A DNA stretch of 64,000 nt from an uncultured Bacteroidota bacterium (GCA_903887415.1 CAISPO010000018.1:62001-126000); one strand, 5' to 3'; positions 33,420-42,622 are shown, counted from the first letter of the stretch. Program-made: numbers and translations. The notes: generated from the letters alone by a model not told the origin.

Positions 33420-33512
33420 GCCGCTAATACTTGTAAAATAGGTTAACATAGATTTTAGATAGCCACCGGTATTCATATTGATATTTTTTGTAAATTTATG
33501 TAGGTAGAGGAA

Positions 33513-34178
33513 ATGTTGAAGTGGTTGAAAAATATTAATCAGCGGAAAATTGCCGCAACACTGGCGCTGGGCACGGTTAGTTGGTGTGCTGTGGCTCAGA
33601 ATGATTGGCACTTAAAAAAGGACGAGGACGGAATCAAAGTTTTTACATCCGATAATGATAATTCAGATTTCAAGTGCATAAAAGTGGAGTGTACGGTGAA
33701 GGCTACCCAGTCTCAGCTTGTTGCTTTACTGACTGATATTGCGCGGCAGCCGGATTGGGTATATGGCAGCAAATCAGCCGAGGTGGTGAAAGCGATAAAG
33801 TCAAATGAGTTCATTTTTCATTCGGAGGTGGACGTACCATGGCCCTGTGCAGACCGCGACTATATCGCCCACATTACTATTAATCAACCATCGCCGCTAC
33901 TGCTTACTATTGATTCCCATTCAGAGCCGGATATGCTTCCGGTGAAGGATGGCATTGTACGGGTAAAGAAGTCTGCCGCACACTGGGATGTAACTAAGGA
34001 AGGTAGCGACCTCCTGAAGATCGTTTATACTGTGAGTTTCGATCCGGCGGGCTCCGTGCCTGCCTGGCTCACCAATTTATTTGTGACTAAAGGACCATTT
34101 CTAACATTTCAAAAGCTGAAGGAAAATGTGGGGATGAGCGCATACCAGAATGCGCACTATGACTTTATCAAAGAGTAA
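33513..34178 (+). CDS. START domain-containing exported protein
   Basis: 221 residues. Signal peptide ends at about residue 28 (CAVAQ). The rest matches the SRPBCC/START pattern: WHLKKDEDGIKVFTSD, a KVECTVKATQSQLVALLTDI segment, DVPWPCADRDYIAHI and the late AGSVPAWLTNLFVTKGPFLTFQKLKENV helix that closes the pocket. START domains bind lipids or other hydrophobic ligands; here it would act in the periplasm. Function not established. Confidence 0.85.
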   Translation: MLKWLKNINQRKIAATLALGTVSWCAVAQNDWHLKKDEDGIKVFTSDNDNSDFKCIKVECTVKATQSQLVALLTDIARQPDWVYGSKSAEVVKAIKSNEFIFHSEVDVPWPCADRDYIAHITINQPSPLLLTIDSHSEPDMLPVKDGIVRVKKSAAHWDVTKEGSDLLKIVYTVSFDPAGSVPAWLTNLFVTKGPFLTFQKLKENVGMSAYQNAHYDFIKE

Positions 34179-34206
34179 TGGCCAATTTGAAATAGCACTT
34201 TCACCG

Positions 34207-34665
34207 TTAGTATTTTACTACACCGGGAATAAACATACTTGCATTGCCCCCGTTCCTGATCACGTCACGTACCAGTGTGGATGATATAGTGGAGTAAAGC
34301 GGTGCACAAGTGAGGAAGATAGTTTCAATATCCGGCACCAGCATGCGGTTCATATCTGCGATAGCTTTCTCGTACTCAAAATCGCTTACATAGCGGATAC
34401 CGCGCAGTATGTATTTCGCATTTATTTTGCGGCAATAGTCCACCGTGAGGCCTTCGTAACCTGCAACTTCGATCCGGGGGTCATTCCTGAATAAATCCTG
34501 TATCCAGTTTGTGCGTTGCTCTAAAGTAAACATCGGCTGTTTGGATGAATTAATACCCACACCGATCACCAACTTGTCAAACAGCGATACCGCGCGCTCG
34601 ATAATATCTACATGGCCCAGTGTAATGGGATCGAAGGTGCCGGGAAATAAACAGATACGTTCCAT
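34207..34665 (-). CDS. coaD: Phosphopantetheine adenylyltransferase
   Basis: 152 residues; it catalyses the penultimate step of CoA synthesis. GTFDPITLGHVDII (about 9-22) carries the TxGH nucleotidyltransferase motif, and RGIRYVSDFEYEKAIADMNR and STISSTLVRDVI complete the active site. Its stop-to-start spacing with rsmD is 1 bp, the conserved rsmD-coaD order. Confidence 0.97.
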   Translation of the reverse strand: MERICLFPGTFDPITLGHVDIIERAVSLFDKLVIGVGINSSKQPMFTLEQRTNWIQDLFRNDPRIEVAGYEGLTVDYCRKINAKYILRGIRYVSDFEYEKAIADMNRMLVPDIETIFLTCAPLYSTISSTLVRDVIRNGGNASMFIPGVVKY

Positions 34666-34666
34666 A

Positions 34667-35212
34667 TCATTCTGTTGGTTGAGTAAAAAAGGTAAATACG
34701 GTGGTACCGTAATTTTTCATTCGTTGAAAACGGGGATGTTTCTGATAATCATTCCTTGGCGTGTGCTCCAATACGAATATGCCGCCGGGGGCAAGCATAT
34801 TCTTTTCAAACACGAGCAACGGCAGTTCATCAATGTTGGCCAGGGCGTAAGGCGGGCCGGCAAAGATAAAGTTGTACTGTTCCGTGCTTTGCTTCATAAA
34901 CTTGAACACATCGCCGCGTATGATCTGAAGTATATCGGCGATGCCAAGTTCCTTTGCTGTTTTTTTAATAAAGTCAATGGTAATCGGGTCGCGCTCTATA
35001 AGGGTGAGGTCGGTAGCGCCGCGCGATGCCAGCTCATAACTGATGCTGCCGGTACCCCCGAAAATATCAAGGGTTTTAAGCCCTTCAAAATCAATGATAT
35101 TGTTGAGCATATTGAACAGGCCCTCCTTGGCCACCTCGGTGGTGGGCCGTGCAGGTATGCGCGCAGGTGGGCTGAACCTGCGGCCGCCAAATGTGCCGCC
35201 TACGATACGCAT
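34667..35212 (-). CDS. rsmD: 16S rRNA (guanine-966-N2)-methyltransferase RsmD
   Basis: 181 residues. It methylates G966 of 16S rRNA in the 30S subunit. The SAM motif DIFGGTGSISYELASRGA is at about 49-66 and an ERDP motif follows. Motif IV reads FAGPPYAL rather than the usual (D/N)PPY: the Asp that normally contacts the target amine is Gly. The gene overlaps the DUF3822 gene upstream by 13 bp and abuts coaD, a common order. Confidence 0.93.
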   Translation of the reverse strand: MRIVGGTFGGRRFSPPARIPARPTTEVAKEGLFNMLNNIIDFEGLKTLDIFGGTGSISYELASRGATDLTLIERDPITIDFIKKTAKELGIADILQIIRGDVFKFMKQSTEQYNFIFAGPPYALANIDELPLLVFEKNMLAPGGIFVLEHTPRNDYQKHPRFQRMKNYGTTVFTFFTQPTE

Positions 35213-36027
35213 GAGAAAAGTTGTTGGGCCAGCGATATTGCCCCATCCCAGATCATGGCAATACTGCTGCCATCACCTGCCTTTATTTCCGGAAAATACT
35301 GGGTCAGTTCGTTTATCCGGTCAAACTCCGAAGCGCTCAATCCCGTGCAGGCTAGCTGTAATTGTGCAGGATCAATGCTGTTTTCTCTGCAATAACTGTT
35401 GAGTACATAAGCGATCTCTTCAGCTGTGGTATAACCAAACACGCGATGCCAGAGTAACTGGCTATCGTTATGCAGGGTGACACACACCTGCTCGCTGCTT
35501 AGGCACAACTGCATGTGGTATCCGCTTGTATGCCGACTGCGAAACTGGTAAATAGACAATGGCAATATCTCTGCATGTTGAAAATTGATCTTCACCAGCT
35601 CGGTAGTGCTCACAGGCGCGGCAAGCAGGTACGTGGCACTTTCGCTGGCAAGTGGATATGTATAGATAACATCATTAGTTTCTATAAAATGGATTCGGCT
35701 AAGCCAGGTCACAGCACTATCTTCAGAATACAGCTCGTTTGGAACAATAAGATTTTTGTCGCTGCTGATAAATACACCCATGACCAGCTCTTTTTTAGCT
35801 AATATGGGGTCTGTATTGAAAATATGCTCAAAAAAATCGACTTCCCACACCGGTTTATTTTTATTATAACCGGTGTATTGTACGGTAAGCAACTCGCTGG
35901 CAGCGTTAAAACCAGCTATGTACAAGCCACGCTGCACCAGTACGCATATAACCTGCGCCACCTGCGATGCGACGGACTTGTCGCCTTTCGCATTATATAC
36001 CTGCTCGTTAGTATTATAGTTGACCAT
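35200..36027 (-). CDS. DUF3822 family protein
   Basis: About 275 residues from ATG 36027; a start at 36060 adds 11 hydrophobic residues and cannot be excluded. The sequence shows the actin-like/DUF3822 pattern of Bacteroidota: a first half of beta strands with ELLTVQYTGYNKNK, and a second half with YHMQLCLSSEQVCVTLHNDSQLLWHRVFGYTTAEEIAYVL. It lies just upstream of, and overlapping, rsmD, the position typical of the family. Function unknown. Confidence 0.82.
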   Translation of the reverse strand: MVNYNTNEQVYNAKGDKSVASQVAQVICVLVQRGLYIAGFNAASELLTVQYTGYNKNKPVWEVDFFEHIFNTDPILAKKELVMGVFISSDKNLIVPNELYSEDSAVTWLSRIHFIETNDVIYTYPLASESATYLLAAPVSTTELVKINFQHAEILPLSIYQFRSRHTSGYHMQLCLSSEQVCVTLHNDSQLLWHRVFGYTTAEEIAYVLNSYCRENSIDPAQLQLACTGLSASEFDRINELTQYFPEIKAGDGSSIAMIWDGAISLAQQLFSCVS

Positions 36028-36211
36028 GAAAGAGAGTAAATGTAATAAAAATATTCTCACTTAATAAAGTGACTTTCATAAACCGTAATGCACTATTCGC
36101 TTCCAAAAAATAGCATTCATTATTATACTACGTTTTTAAAAGGTAAATTTGTCAAACTGTTCACGGGAAGACCTGCCTGTTTATCGCTCTTCCCCATAAT
36201 GCAAAGGTATT

Positions 36212-37567
36212 TTGATCAAAGAAAAAGACAATCAGCTCGGCGTTTCGGCAACGAACAGCCAGATATTAAAATTGGCAGCGCCTATATCCCTGGCGCTGCT
36301 GATACCGCAATTAAGTTTTTTTACCAATACCGTTTTCCTGGGCAGGCTGGGTGAGCGGGAGCTGGGCGTGAATGGAATAACCGGCGTCTTTTACCTGATC
36401 TTATCTATGATCGGCTATGGCCTGAGCAGTGGTATGCAGATACAAATGGCCCGGCGCGCCGGTGCCGGGGACAAAAAAGGCCTTGCACAGATATTGACTA
36501 ACGGGGCTATGCTCTCTGTTTTGTTTTCGCTGGGGCTCATGCTATTAACCTTATGGTTCGTGCCCATACTGTTTGGCTATACACTCCATGATAACAATAA
36601 TTTTGAGCTGAGTGTAAGCTTTGTATATATACGGGTGTGGGGCTTGCCTTTTTTGATGCTAACCCAGTTGTTATGTTCCTTCTTCATTTCCATTGGCCGC
36701 TCGCGCCTGCTTATCTGGGGGTCTTTGGTAGCCACGCTGGTGAATGTACTTTTCGACTATACGCTGATCTTTGGCAAGTGGGGCATGCCTGCATTGGGTT
36801 TTAAGGGCGCTGCAGCAGCTTCCGTGATAGCAGAGATCTTTTATTGCGCAACGATGGTGGGCATATTCTTTAAAGAGAAACTTTACGGAGATTTTCCGGT
36901 TTTTAATTTCCGCAGTTTCGACCTCAGCTTGTCTGAGCGAACCCTGGCTGTGTCCACGCCGCTTATTGTGCAGTTTATGTTTAGCATAGGTGGCTGGCTG
37001 GTGTTTTTTATTTTCATAGAGCACCTGGGCGCCCAGTCGCTGGCGGCATCGCAGGTGCTGCGTAATATTTTTGGTATAGTGGGCATAGGCACCTGGGCGC
37101 TGGCCACAACCTGCAATACCATGGTGAGCAATCTGATAGGCCAGGGCAGGCGGCGGGATGTGATGAAAATAATCTGGAAGATATGCAGGCTCAGCTTAAT
37201 GTATGCGGTGGTCGTATGCACGCTCCTGCTTGTGTTTGCCCACGAATTTTTGTCTATATACTCGAATGACATGTCACTGATACTATTTGCAATTCCCAGC
37301 CTGCGGGTTATAGTAGTGGCTACACTGGTCATGTCTCTTGCCACCGTTGTATTCAATGGTGTGGTGGGCACCGGCAATACGCTCGTAAACCTTTCCATTG
37401 AGATCAGTTGTGTGGGCAGCTACCTGGTGTATTGCTACTTTATTATCAGGGTAAGACATAGCCCGCTATACTTATGCTGGGGTTCCGAGTTCGTTTACTG
37501 GATCGCGCTGCTCATAGCTGCAGGCCTATACCTGAGGAGCGGCAGATGGAAGGGGAAGGAAATATAA
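36212..37567 (+). CDS. MATE family efflux transporter
   Basis: 451 residues and 12 membrane helices in two halves. Typical segments are LKLAAPISLALLIPQLSFFTNTVFLGRLGE (about 20-50), GYGLSSGMQIQMARRAGAGD and, in the second half, LAASQVLRNIFGIVGIGTWALA. It exports cationic compounds with Na+ or H+ antiport. The start is a TTG at 36212 with AAAGG 5-9 bp upstream; no ATG fits without truncating the first helix. Monocistronic, divergent from DUF3822. Confidence 0.93.
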   Translation: MIKEKDNQLGVSATNSQILKLAAPISLALLIPQLSFFTNTVFLGRLGERELGVNGITGVFYLILSMIGYGLSSGMQIQMARRAGAGDKKGLAQILTNGAMLSVLFSLGLMLLTLWFVPILFGYTLHDNNNFELSVSFVYIRVWGLPFLMLTQLLCSFFISIGRSRLLIWGSLVATLVNVLFDYTLIFGKWGMPALGFKGAAAASVIAEIFYCATMVGIFFKEKLYGDFPVFNFRSFDLSLSERTLAVSTPLIVQFMFSIGGWLVFFIFIEHLGAQSLAASQVLRNIFGIVGIGTWALATTCNTMVSNLIGQGRRRDVMKIIWKICRLSLMYAVVVCTLLLVFAHEFLSIYSNDMSLILFAIPSLRVIVVATLVMSLATVVFNGVVGTGNTLVNLSIEISCVGSYLVYCYFIIRVRHSPLYLCWGSEFVYWIALLIAAGLYLRSGRWKGKEI

Positions 37568-37627
37568 TTTTTATGGAATTTGGAGGTTTGTAATTTGGAT
37601 TGCAGCGTGTTATATCGAGTTTCTATC

Positions 37628-37966
37628 CTAATTCCCAATTCCAGCATTTTCGGCTATATCCTGCATACTAATCCCGTTGTGGCTTTCTTCGTAGGTACAC
37701 TCGCCGTTTTTTATTAGCAATACCTGCGGCGACTGATGATGCACGTGGAAATCTTCCGCTATTTTATTTGATAGTGGCCGGTATTTTAAGAGGTCGAGGT
37801 AATAGAAATGCACATTGTGCGCCGGAGTTTCCCGCTCCAGCCTGCTTTTAGCCATGCTGCTTATCGAGCAGCGTGTACTGTGCTTAAAAATGACAACGGG
37901 GCTATGTTTGCTTTGTTCTTTTATCTGCTCTAATTGAGGTTCATCTGTCAGCGCTATCCAATTCAT
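37628..37966 (-). CDS. ytxJ: YtxJ-family bacillithiol-system redox protein
   Basis: 112 residues of thioredoxin-like fold. HSTRCSISSMAKSRLE has a single active-site Cys (TRCSIS) instead of CxxC, as in the monothiol bacilliredoxin YtxJ. LDLLKYRPLSNKIAEDFHVHHQSPQVLLIKNG follows, with the cis-Pro block. It should reduce bacillithiol-mixed disulfides. No bshABC genes are in the window, so the cofactor link rests on the family. Confidence 0.88.
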   Translation of the reverse strand: MNWIALTDEPQLEQIKEQSKHSPVVIFKHSTRCSISSMAKSRLERETPAHNVHFYYLDLLKYRPLSNKIAEDFHVHHQSPQVLLIKNGECTYEESHNGISMQDIAENAGIGN

Positions 37967-38030
37967 GAAGCAAATTTACGAAATTGAAAAAATGCAGCAG
38001 AATATGGCTATCACTGATTTTTATGATCCA

Positions 38031-38924
38031 TTAAATAGGGGTATGCTTCAGCACACCGCATGAGAAGCCTAGGCCAAGATTAAAGGATGTGTACATTGAT
38101 GTGAAAATGCTCTTCGAAGAGTTGTCGGCAGCAACCTCCTGGTAGCCGGGCATTACCCCGGCATCCCATCTGAAGTATAGCCCGAATATTTTGGTGCTGT
38201 GAATGGCCCAGCCAAAACGCCAGCCCAATGGACGTTTCACGGCATGCGTCACGTCATTGCCGGGAGAAAGAGGTAGCGTTGTTTGCCCGATGCTAGTGCT
38301 GGAGGGTATCAACATATCCAGGTAGAGCTCCCGGTTATATTTAATGCCAACTTTGCGCGGATCGTCCAGCTTCGCATTAAATATCCTTTTTGAGGACAGC
38401 CCGGCATACAATATAGCCGATTTATAATTCACGTACTGCGATTGGTTTTGAATGGTTGCCATAGCGATGTTGCTGTTAAACACATCCAGTCCGCCGCGCA
38501 CACTATACAACCGCAGGGTTTCGAGGTGTATGCGTGTGCTCCGTTCATATCTCATCTCTCCCGATACCCATGAGCTTAATACCAGCTTCTTGGATACCGT
38601 CTTTTGTTTCCTGCTAAAATGAAAGTTCAGGCCTATTTCTGAGCTGTTAAACGGCTTTATCCCGTACTTCCGCATGGTATCGCTATTGAGCTTACCAATA
38701 GTCGTCAATGATTGCTCCGCCTGGAAGTCAATATATTGCCCGGTGAAGAATAATGTGGCACGGACCGGCAACCCATTTACGGACATATTGTATCCGAAAT
38801 CAGCAAAAAGAGAAAGGTTTCTCGACAATTTAGGGTCGTCATAAGTTCTCTTTTTTTCTTTCTTTTCCTGGCAGATACCTGCATGAGTGTATAACAGGAC
38901 CAGTGCAAATAGCATCTTTTTCAT
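38031..38924 (-). CDS. Outer membrane beta-barrel-like protein
   Basis: 297 residues with a signal peptide ending at about residue 18 (AGICQ). The mature part is alternating beta strands (LSLFADFGYNMSV, ATLFFTGQYIDFQAE, KLVLSSWVSGEMRYE, TSFNLGLGFSCGV), suggesting a barrel of about 10-12 strands. No family recognised. Its promoter shares a 26-bp box with that of the operon at 40790-41740, so it is probably coregulated with it. Confidence 0.68.
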   Translation of the reverse strand: MKKMLFALVLLYTHAGICQEKKEKKRTYDDPKLSRNLSLFADFGYNMSVNGLPVRATLFFTGQYIDFQAEQSLTTIGKLNSDTMRKYGIKPFNSSEIGLNFHFSRKQKTVSKKLVLSSWVSGEMRYERSTRIHLETLRLYSVRGGLDVFNSNIAMATIQNQSQYVNYKSAILYAGLSSKRIFNAKLDDPRKVGIKYNRELYLDMLIPSSTSIGQTTLPLSPGNDVTHAVKRPLGWRFGWAIHSTKIFGLYFRWDAGVMPGYQEVAADNSSKSIFTSMYTSFNLGLGFSCGVLKHTPI

Positions 38925-38943
38925 CGTACATAAGTTTTATCAT

Positions 38944-38994
38944 GCAAAAATATTTTGCGACATAAAAGCTGTCAATTACACGTTAGTGGTATTT
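38944..38994 (-). promoter_or_regulatory. Promoter plus shared box upstream of 38031-38924
   Basis: Minus strand: box AAATACCACTAAcGTGTAAT + TGACAG (38969-38994) overlaps the TTG at 38973-38975, then a 20-nt spacer and TATTTTTGC (38944-38952). It is 20 bp upstream of the ATG region. The same layout is found at 41774-41824. Confidence 0.72.
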
Positions 38995-39013
38995 TTATTT
39001 TTATCTGTACCAC

Positions 39014-39039
39014 AAAAAAGGCGCCCCTTTAGGAGCGCC
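39014..39039 (-). terminator. Rho-independent terminator of 39079-40761
   Basis: Minus strand: GGCGCTCC, loop TAAA, GGGGCGCC, then six T; eight pairs including one G-U. Just after the stop of the secreted protein gene. Confidence 0.85.
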
Positions 39040-39078
39040 AGGTATTCAATAAGTGATCAGCGTTTAAAGGCATGCTTG

Positions 39079-40761
39079 TTAGTTCATCTGGTAGCGGCCC
39101 AGCCAAATTGTAGATCGCCCATCGCTGCCAATGTAAACCATCGCCTTTTCTTTATCCAGCCAGATATACGGAGTATGACTTCTCAGTTTGTAGTTATGGT
39201 CACCAACGGTAGTATAGTCGGTGATCTTCCCTTCGTTTATGTCAAACTTTAGTACCGAAGGATAATAGGTGGAATGGTAGGTGACAACGCCCCCGGCCTG
39301 CCCGGTTTTGGCTGCATAGTTTTCATGCTCGGTAGACTCGTTCTCTAATAGCTGCAGATAAGCGCTTTTTCCGTCCTGCGATAAAATAAGCCGCTCTTTT
39401 ATGGGGAAGAAAGTGTTGATGTCTGTCTTTAATGTAGCCGGAACAATGCTGTATTGAGCCTTCAACATACCTTGTTTATCGAGCTGAAAACACATCAGGT
39501 CCTTGTAGGTTTTCCATTCCTTGCTGCTCACCTTTGTCCTCGAATTTATTTGCCCGGTTATAATGAAGTCTCCGTTGGGCAATTCCTCAAATACTGCAAT
39601 GTTCAGAAACCTGCCGTCGTAGGCATAACCTCTTTTCTGTCCCGGCGGTACCTGTAGCTTATCTTCAAAGCTTTCAATCGGGTTTTTACTGATCCATTCC
39701 ACTTTGCCGTTGTTGATCTTTATTATAGAAAATACATCCATCTTCCTTTTTTCCAGGTCCTTATGGTAGGTCTCCATGCGCTCATTTGGTTCGCCATAGT
39801 GGTCAGGGTAGGCGGGATTAACGAGGTAGATAACTTCACCGTAACGCTTCTCAAAACTGACATCCATATCACTATTGTATCCCGCGGTAAAATATACCGA
39901 TCCGTCCTTACCGCGGTAGTGACTTGATATGGTCATGTTTGGAGACGGTGCGTCTATTTCAAAGCGCTCTTTTACTTTTCCGTTGTTGTCTATACGGATG
40001 TAGGTATATTTTTTCTGATCGGGCATTGGGTCAGCCTTTTTGGGGGCAAAAACAAACATCATATCAGCATTTGCAAGGTTATTTTCAGCATCTTCCTCCT
40101 CTCCATTACCTATAAGGCCAGAATACACAAGGCCTTGGGGTGATGCAAAATCAATAGGAAATTCTTCCATCGATTTATCTGATTTTTTTACGTGCAATAA
40201 AGAAACTTTGCGGCGTTCCCCATTTTTTTCAGACATGCCCAGCATAAAAAGATCTCCAGTAGTATGATTGGAATATGCGGCGTACCCCGTATAGTATTTC
40301 TCATCTTCATTCTGCAGCGTTATCTCATCCCCCTCTTCTACGGTTCTTCTATAGCTTCCTTTATCCGCATCCCATTTATAAACATACTTGCCTATTGTTA
40401 AGTGCAGTTTAAGGCTTTCCATTGAGAGCGCTCTTCCGTTGCCCAGTTGCGCCACGATCACCTCTTTTACCTTGTCTGGTTTTGCTTCTTCCTTTTCTAT
40501 TTGGACATCTTCTTCCTTCACAAAATTTATGTCCCGGTCAAAGATGTATTTCTGGTATTCGCGCACATCCTCATTCTTGTCGCCTTTCAGGTGATACATG
40601 ACCTCGATGTTCCCGGTCTCCTTGTTGACCTTTGCACTGTGGAACTTTCCTTTGGCGGCCTCTTTTGGAAGGTCCTGTTTCGTTTCTTTCACTTGCTGCG
40701 CCTGTGTCGACGAATAGATAATTATCGCTGCAGCAAAGATTATTGATTCTATCTTTTTCAT
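39079..40761 (-). CDS. Large exported protein, possible propeller, unknown function
   Basis: 560 residues with a signal peptide ending TQAQ (about 21). A charged segment (about 22-100) is followed by repeated strand-turn-strand blocks such as GDLFMLGMSEKNG, KYTYIRIDNNGKVKERF, GSVYFTAGYNSD, GDFIITGQINSR and KAMVYIGSDGRSTIWLG. This layout suggests a beta-propeller that stays in the periplasm or on the surface. There is no T9SS tail. It follows the T9SS protein gene by 28 bp in one operon and ends at a strong terminator. Confidence 0.7.
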   Translation of the reverse strand: MKKIESIIFAAAIIIYSSTQAQQVKETKQDLPKEAAKGKFHSAKVNKETGNIEVMYHLKGDKNEDVREYQKYIFDRDINFVKEEDVQIEKEEAKPDKVKEVIVAQLGNGRALSMESLKLHLTIGKYVYKWDADKGSYRRTVEEGDEITLQNEDEKYYTGYAAYSNHTTGDLFMLGMSEKNGERRKVSLLHVKKSDKSMEEFPIDFASPQGLVYSGLIGNGEEEDAENNLANADMMFVFAPKKADPMPDQKKYTYIRIDNNGKVKERFEIDAPSPNMTISSHYRGKDGSVYFTAGYNSDMDVSFEKRYGEVIYLVNPAYPDHYGEPNERMETYHKDLEKRKMDVFSIIKINNGKVEWISKNPIESFEDKLQVPPGQKRGYAYDGRFLNIAVFEELPNGDFIITGQINSRTKVSSKEWKTYKDLMCFQLDKQGMLKAQYSIVPATLKTDINTFFPIKERLILSQDGKSAYLQLLENESTEHENYAAKTGQAGGVVTYHSTYYPSVLKFDINEGKITDYTTVGDHNYKLRSHTPYIWLDKEKAMVYIGSDGRSTIWLGRYQMN

Positions 40762-40789
40762 AACATTTTTTTTGCGGTGTAGGAATAAC

Positions 40790-41740
40790 TTATTGAATGA
40801 CTAATTTTCCGGATGCTATCTTTAAACCACTGTTCTCAACGCTGTAGAAATATAAACCGGGACATAACTGATCTCTTGAAATTGTTGTTTCAGCCTCGTT
40901 CGCTGGCACATACTTTACTATCCTGCCGGTTGCATCTGCGACGGCCAAAAAGGCATTGTACAAGCCATTTGGTGCGGCAATTTTCAGTGTACCACGGTTT
41001 GTAAGCGGGTTTGGATATATCTGTGCAGTTTCTTGAGCGCTCACTTCCTTTATCGCTGTTGTGCTGGCAGTACGTATAAATGTGTACGCATTGCTCTGCA
41101 TGTCGAAGCTTAATACTATATCAAGATTAGGTGAAGTAACATACCAATTGTAATCATAGTCGCCAGGCCCCCAGTATTTATAGATGCGAACAACATTGGT
41201 ATATGTGCCGAAAGGATTGATTAGTGTGCCATATCCGTCGTAGGTAATAGTTACAGTGTTTGCGCTGCCGCCTACTTTCTGGAAAGTATCAATTACTGAA
41301 TTCAGGTAGCTCATCGGAAATTCAACTGCGGTTTCAGGATCTGGTGTATAGTCTGTGCCGGTACCTACTCCTGAATAGTTGTTCGCCAGTTGTTCCCATT
41401 TGGATGATGACAGCCGCTCATAAATATAAGCTGATCCGCCACTGGATGGATTAACTTCTGCGCAAAAAGTAGCTGTGGGAAAAGTGCTGAAATATGGAGT
41501 AGATGCTGGGTTTACGACAGTTATAGTACCTTCGGCAACAGGTGTTAAACCACTCAGATTCCAGGTAACGCCCGCACCTCCGCCGCCAGGTGCCACAGAT
41601 GCCGTTGCTCCATAAATACTATCGGTCGTACCTACCGGAAATGGAGTCATTGTACTGACAAGTACAGGCTGAGCAAATAATGCGGCGCTTAAAGTTATCA
41701 GGTACAGAGATATTAAAACAAAGAGTGTGATTTTTTTCAT
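40790..41740 (-). CDS. Exported protein with T9SS C-terminal sorting domain
   Basis: 316 residues from ATG 41740 (MKKITLFVL); the extra eight codons upstream to 41764 are not needed. Signal peptide ends LFAQ (about 24). The C-terminal 75 residues (IYPNPLTNRGTLKIAAPNG ... LCPGLYFYSVENSGLKIASGKLVIQ) are a type A T9SS sorting signal. The passenger is Thr/Ser/Gly-rich, without a recognised catalytic domain. Under a promoter with the shared 26-bp box. Confidence 0.85.
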   Translation of the reverse strand: MKKITLFVLISLYLITLSAALFAQPVLVSTMTPFPVGTTDSIYGATASVAPGGGGAGVTWNLSGLTPVAEGTITVVNPASTPYFSTFPTATFCAEVNPSSGGSAYIYERLSSSKWEQLANNYSGVGTGTDYTPDPETAVEFPMSYLNSVIDTFQKVGGSANTVTITYDGYGTLINPFGTYTNVVRIYKYWGPGDYDYNWYVTSPNLDIVLSFDMQSNAYTFIRTASTTAIKEVSAQETAQIYPNPLTNRGTLKIAAPNGLYNAFLAVADATGRIVKYVPANEAETTISRDQLCPGLYFYSVENSGLKIASGKLVIQ

Positions 41741-41773
41741 AAAAATTAGTTTTTGGTTGGCCAATATTTCTCA

Positions 41774-41824
41774 GCAAAACTACCTCGCTGAAAAAGCTCT
41801 GTCAATTACACTTTAGTGGTATTT
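41774..41824 (-). promoter_or_regulatory. Promoter plus shared box upstream of the T9SS-protein operon
   Basis: Minus strand: box AAATACCACTAAaGTGTAAT + TGACAG (41799-41824) overlapping TTG (41803-41805), a 20-nt spacer, then TAGTTTTGC (41774-41782). It matches 38944-38994 in 25 of 26 box positions and has the same spacer length. Confidence 0.75.
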
Positions 41825-41837
41825 CGTGGTTGCTGTA

Positions 41838-42431
41838 TCAATGAAACTGTCCGTATCCAAAGCTCATCGAGAAAAGATGGTACGGTAGTTTTCCCGAGAT
41901 TGTTTGAGCATAAGTGTTGTAGATGTCCTTGTGGGTACCTGATGCGAATATTATGCTCGCCTTCAGGTAGCTCTTTTTACTCAGTGCGTATTTAACCGTC
42001 ACTTCGTTTATGCCGGGATAAGTATAAAATACCAATGGTTCATCGACCGAAATAAAGCTGAGTTGGGTGCTCCGGTGTAAAAACCGCTCATAGTCAATAT
42101 ACCATCGCTTTGTTCTTACGTGCAAGGTTGCGAACCATCCGCGGTCGCCGGGGTCGTGCAGGTATGCATTGTTTCCCTCTATGCCTAGTGTTAATTTAGC
42201 ACCCAGGTCCAGGTCCTTATTTAGCCGGTACACGCCAAATATTCCGGGTTTCAGTTCGTAGCTCACATCCATTTTGAAGCCGGACGCGTTAGCCGGATTA
42301 TAATGAATGTAACCGGTGCCGATGCTAAACGGGATATCGATTCCCGCCACTAAACCTTTGTCGGCCATTTTTCGATACAGTCGAGCACCAATAATGTTTA
42401 TCGGGAAGTGAAACGAAACTTTTAATGGCAC
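41838..42431 (-). pseudogene. 5'-incomplete outer membrane barrel gene without a proper start
   Basis: 197 residues from a GTG at 42431, with barrel strands throughout (LVAGIDIPFSIGTGYIHY, DLGAKLTLGIEGNNAY, YLKASIIFASGTHKD) and a Phe-like end (MSFGYGQFH). The reading frame stays open to a TAA at about 42609, adding KLNRYSYDATIGIGTAYLQD, which is also barrel-like. No ATG and no signal peptide are found in this stretch, so either a 5' deletion has removed the start or a frameshift in one of the poly-A/T runs (42561-42597) hides it. An exported barrel cannot function without the signal. Confidence 0.55.
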
Positions 42432-42622
42432 GAAGGTCGCCCGCTTGTTTACTGGAATTCCGCCACTGCCATCCTGTAAATAGGCAGTGCCAATACCTAT
42501 TGTAGCATCGTAAGAATAACGGTTTAGTTTGGAAGTATCAGCAGGAAATGTCAGGTGCGGTTTTTTTGGGAGGCTTTTTTGCAGAAAAATGTTTAAACCT
42601 AAATAGCCGCTTTAGAATAGTG

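Noticed and set aside
34511-35395. 294-codon plus-strand frame across coaD and rsmD
   Set aside because: Antisense to two confidently identified genes; no family features.
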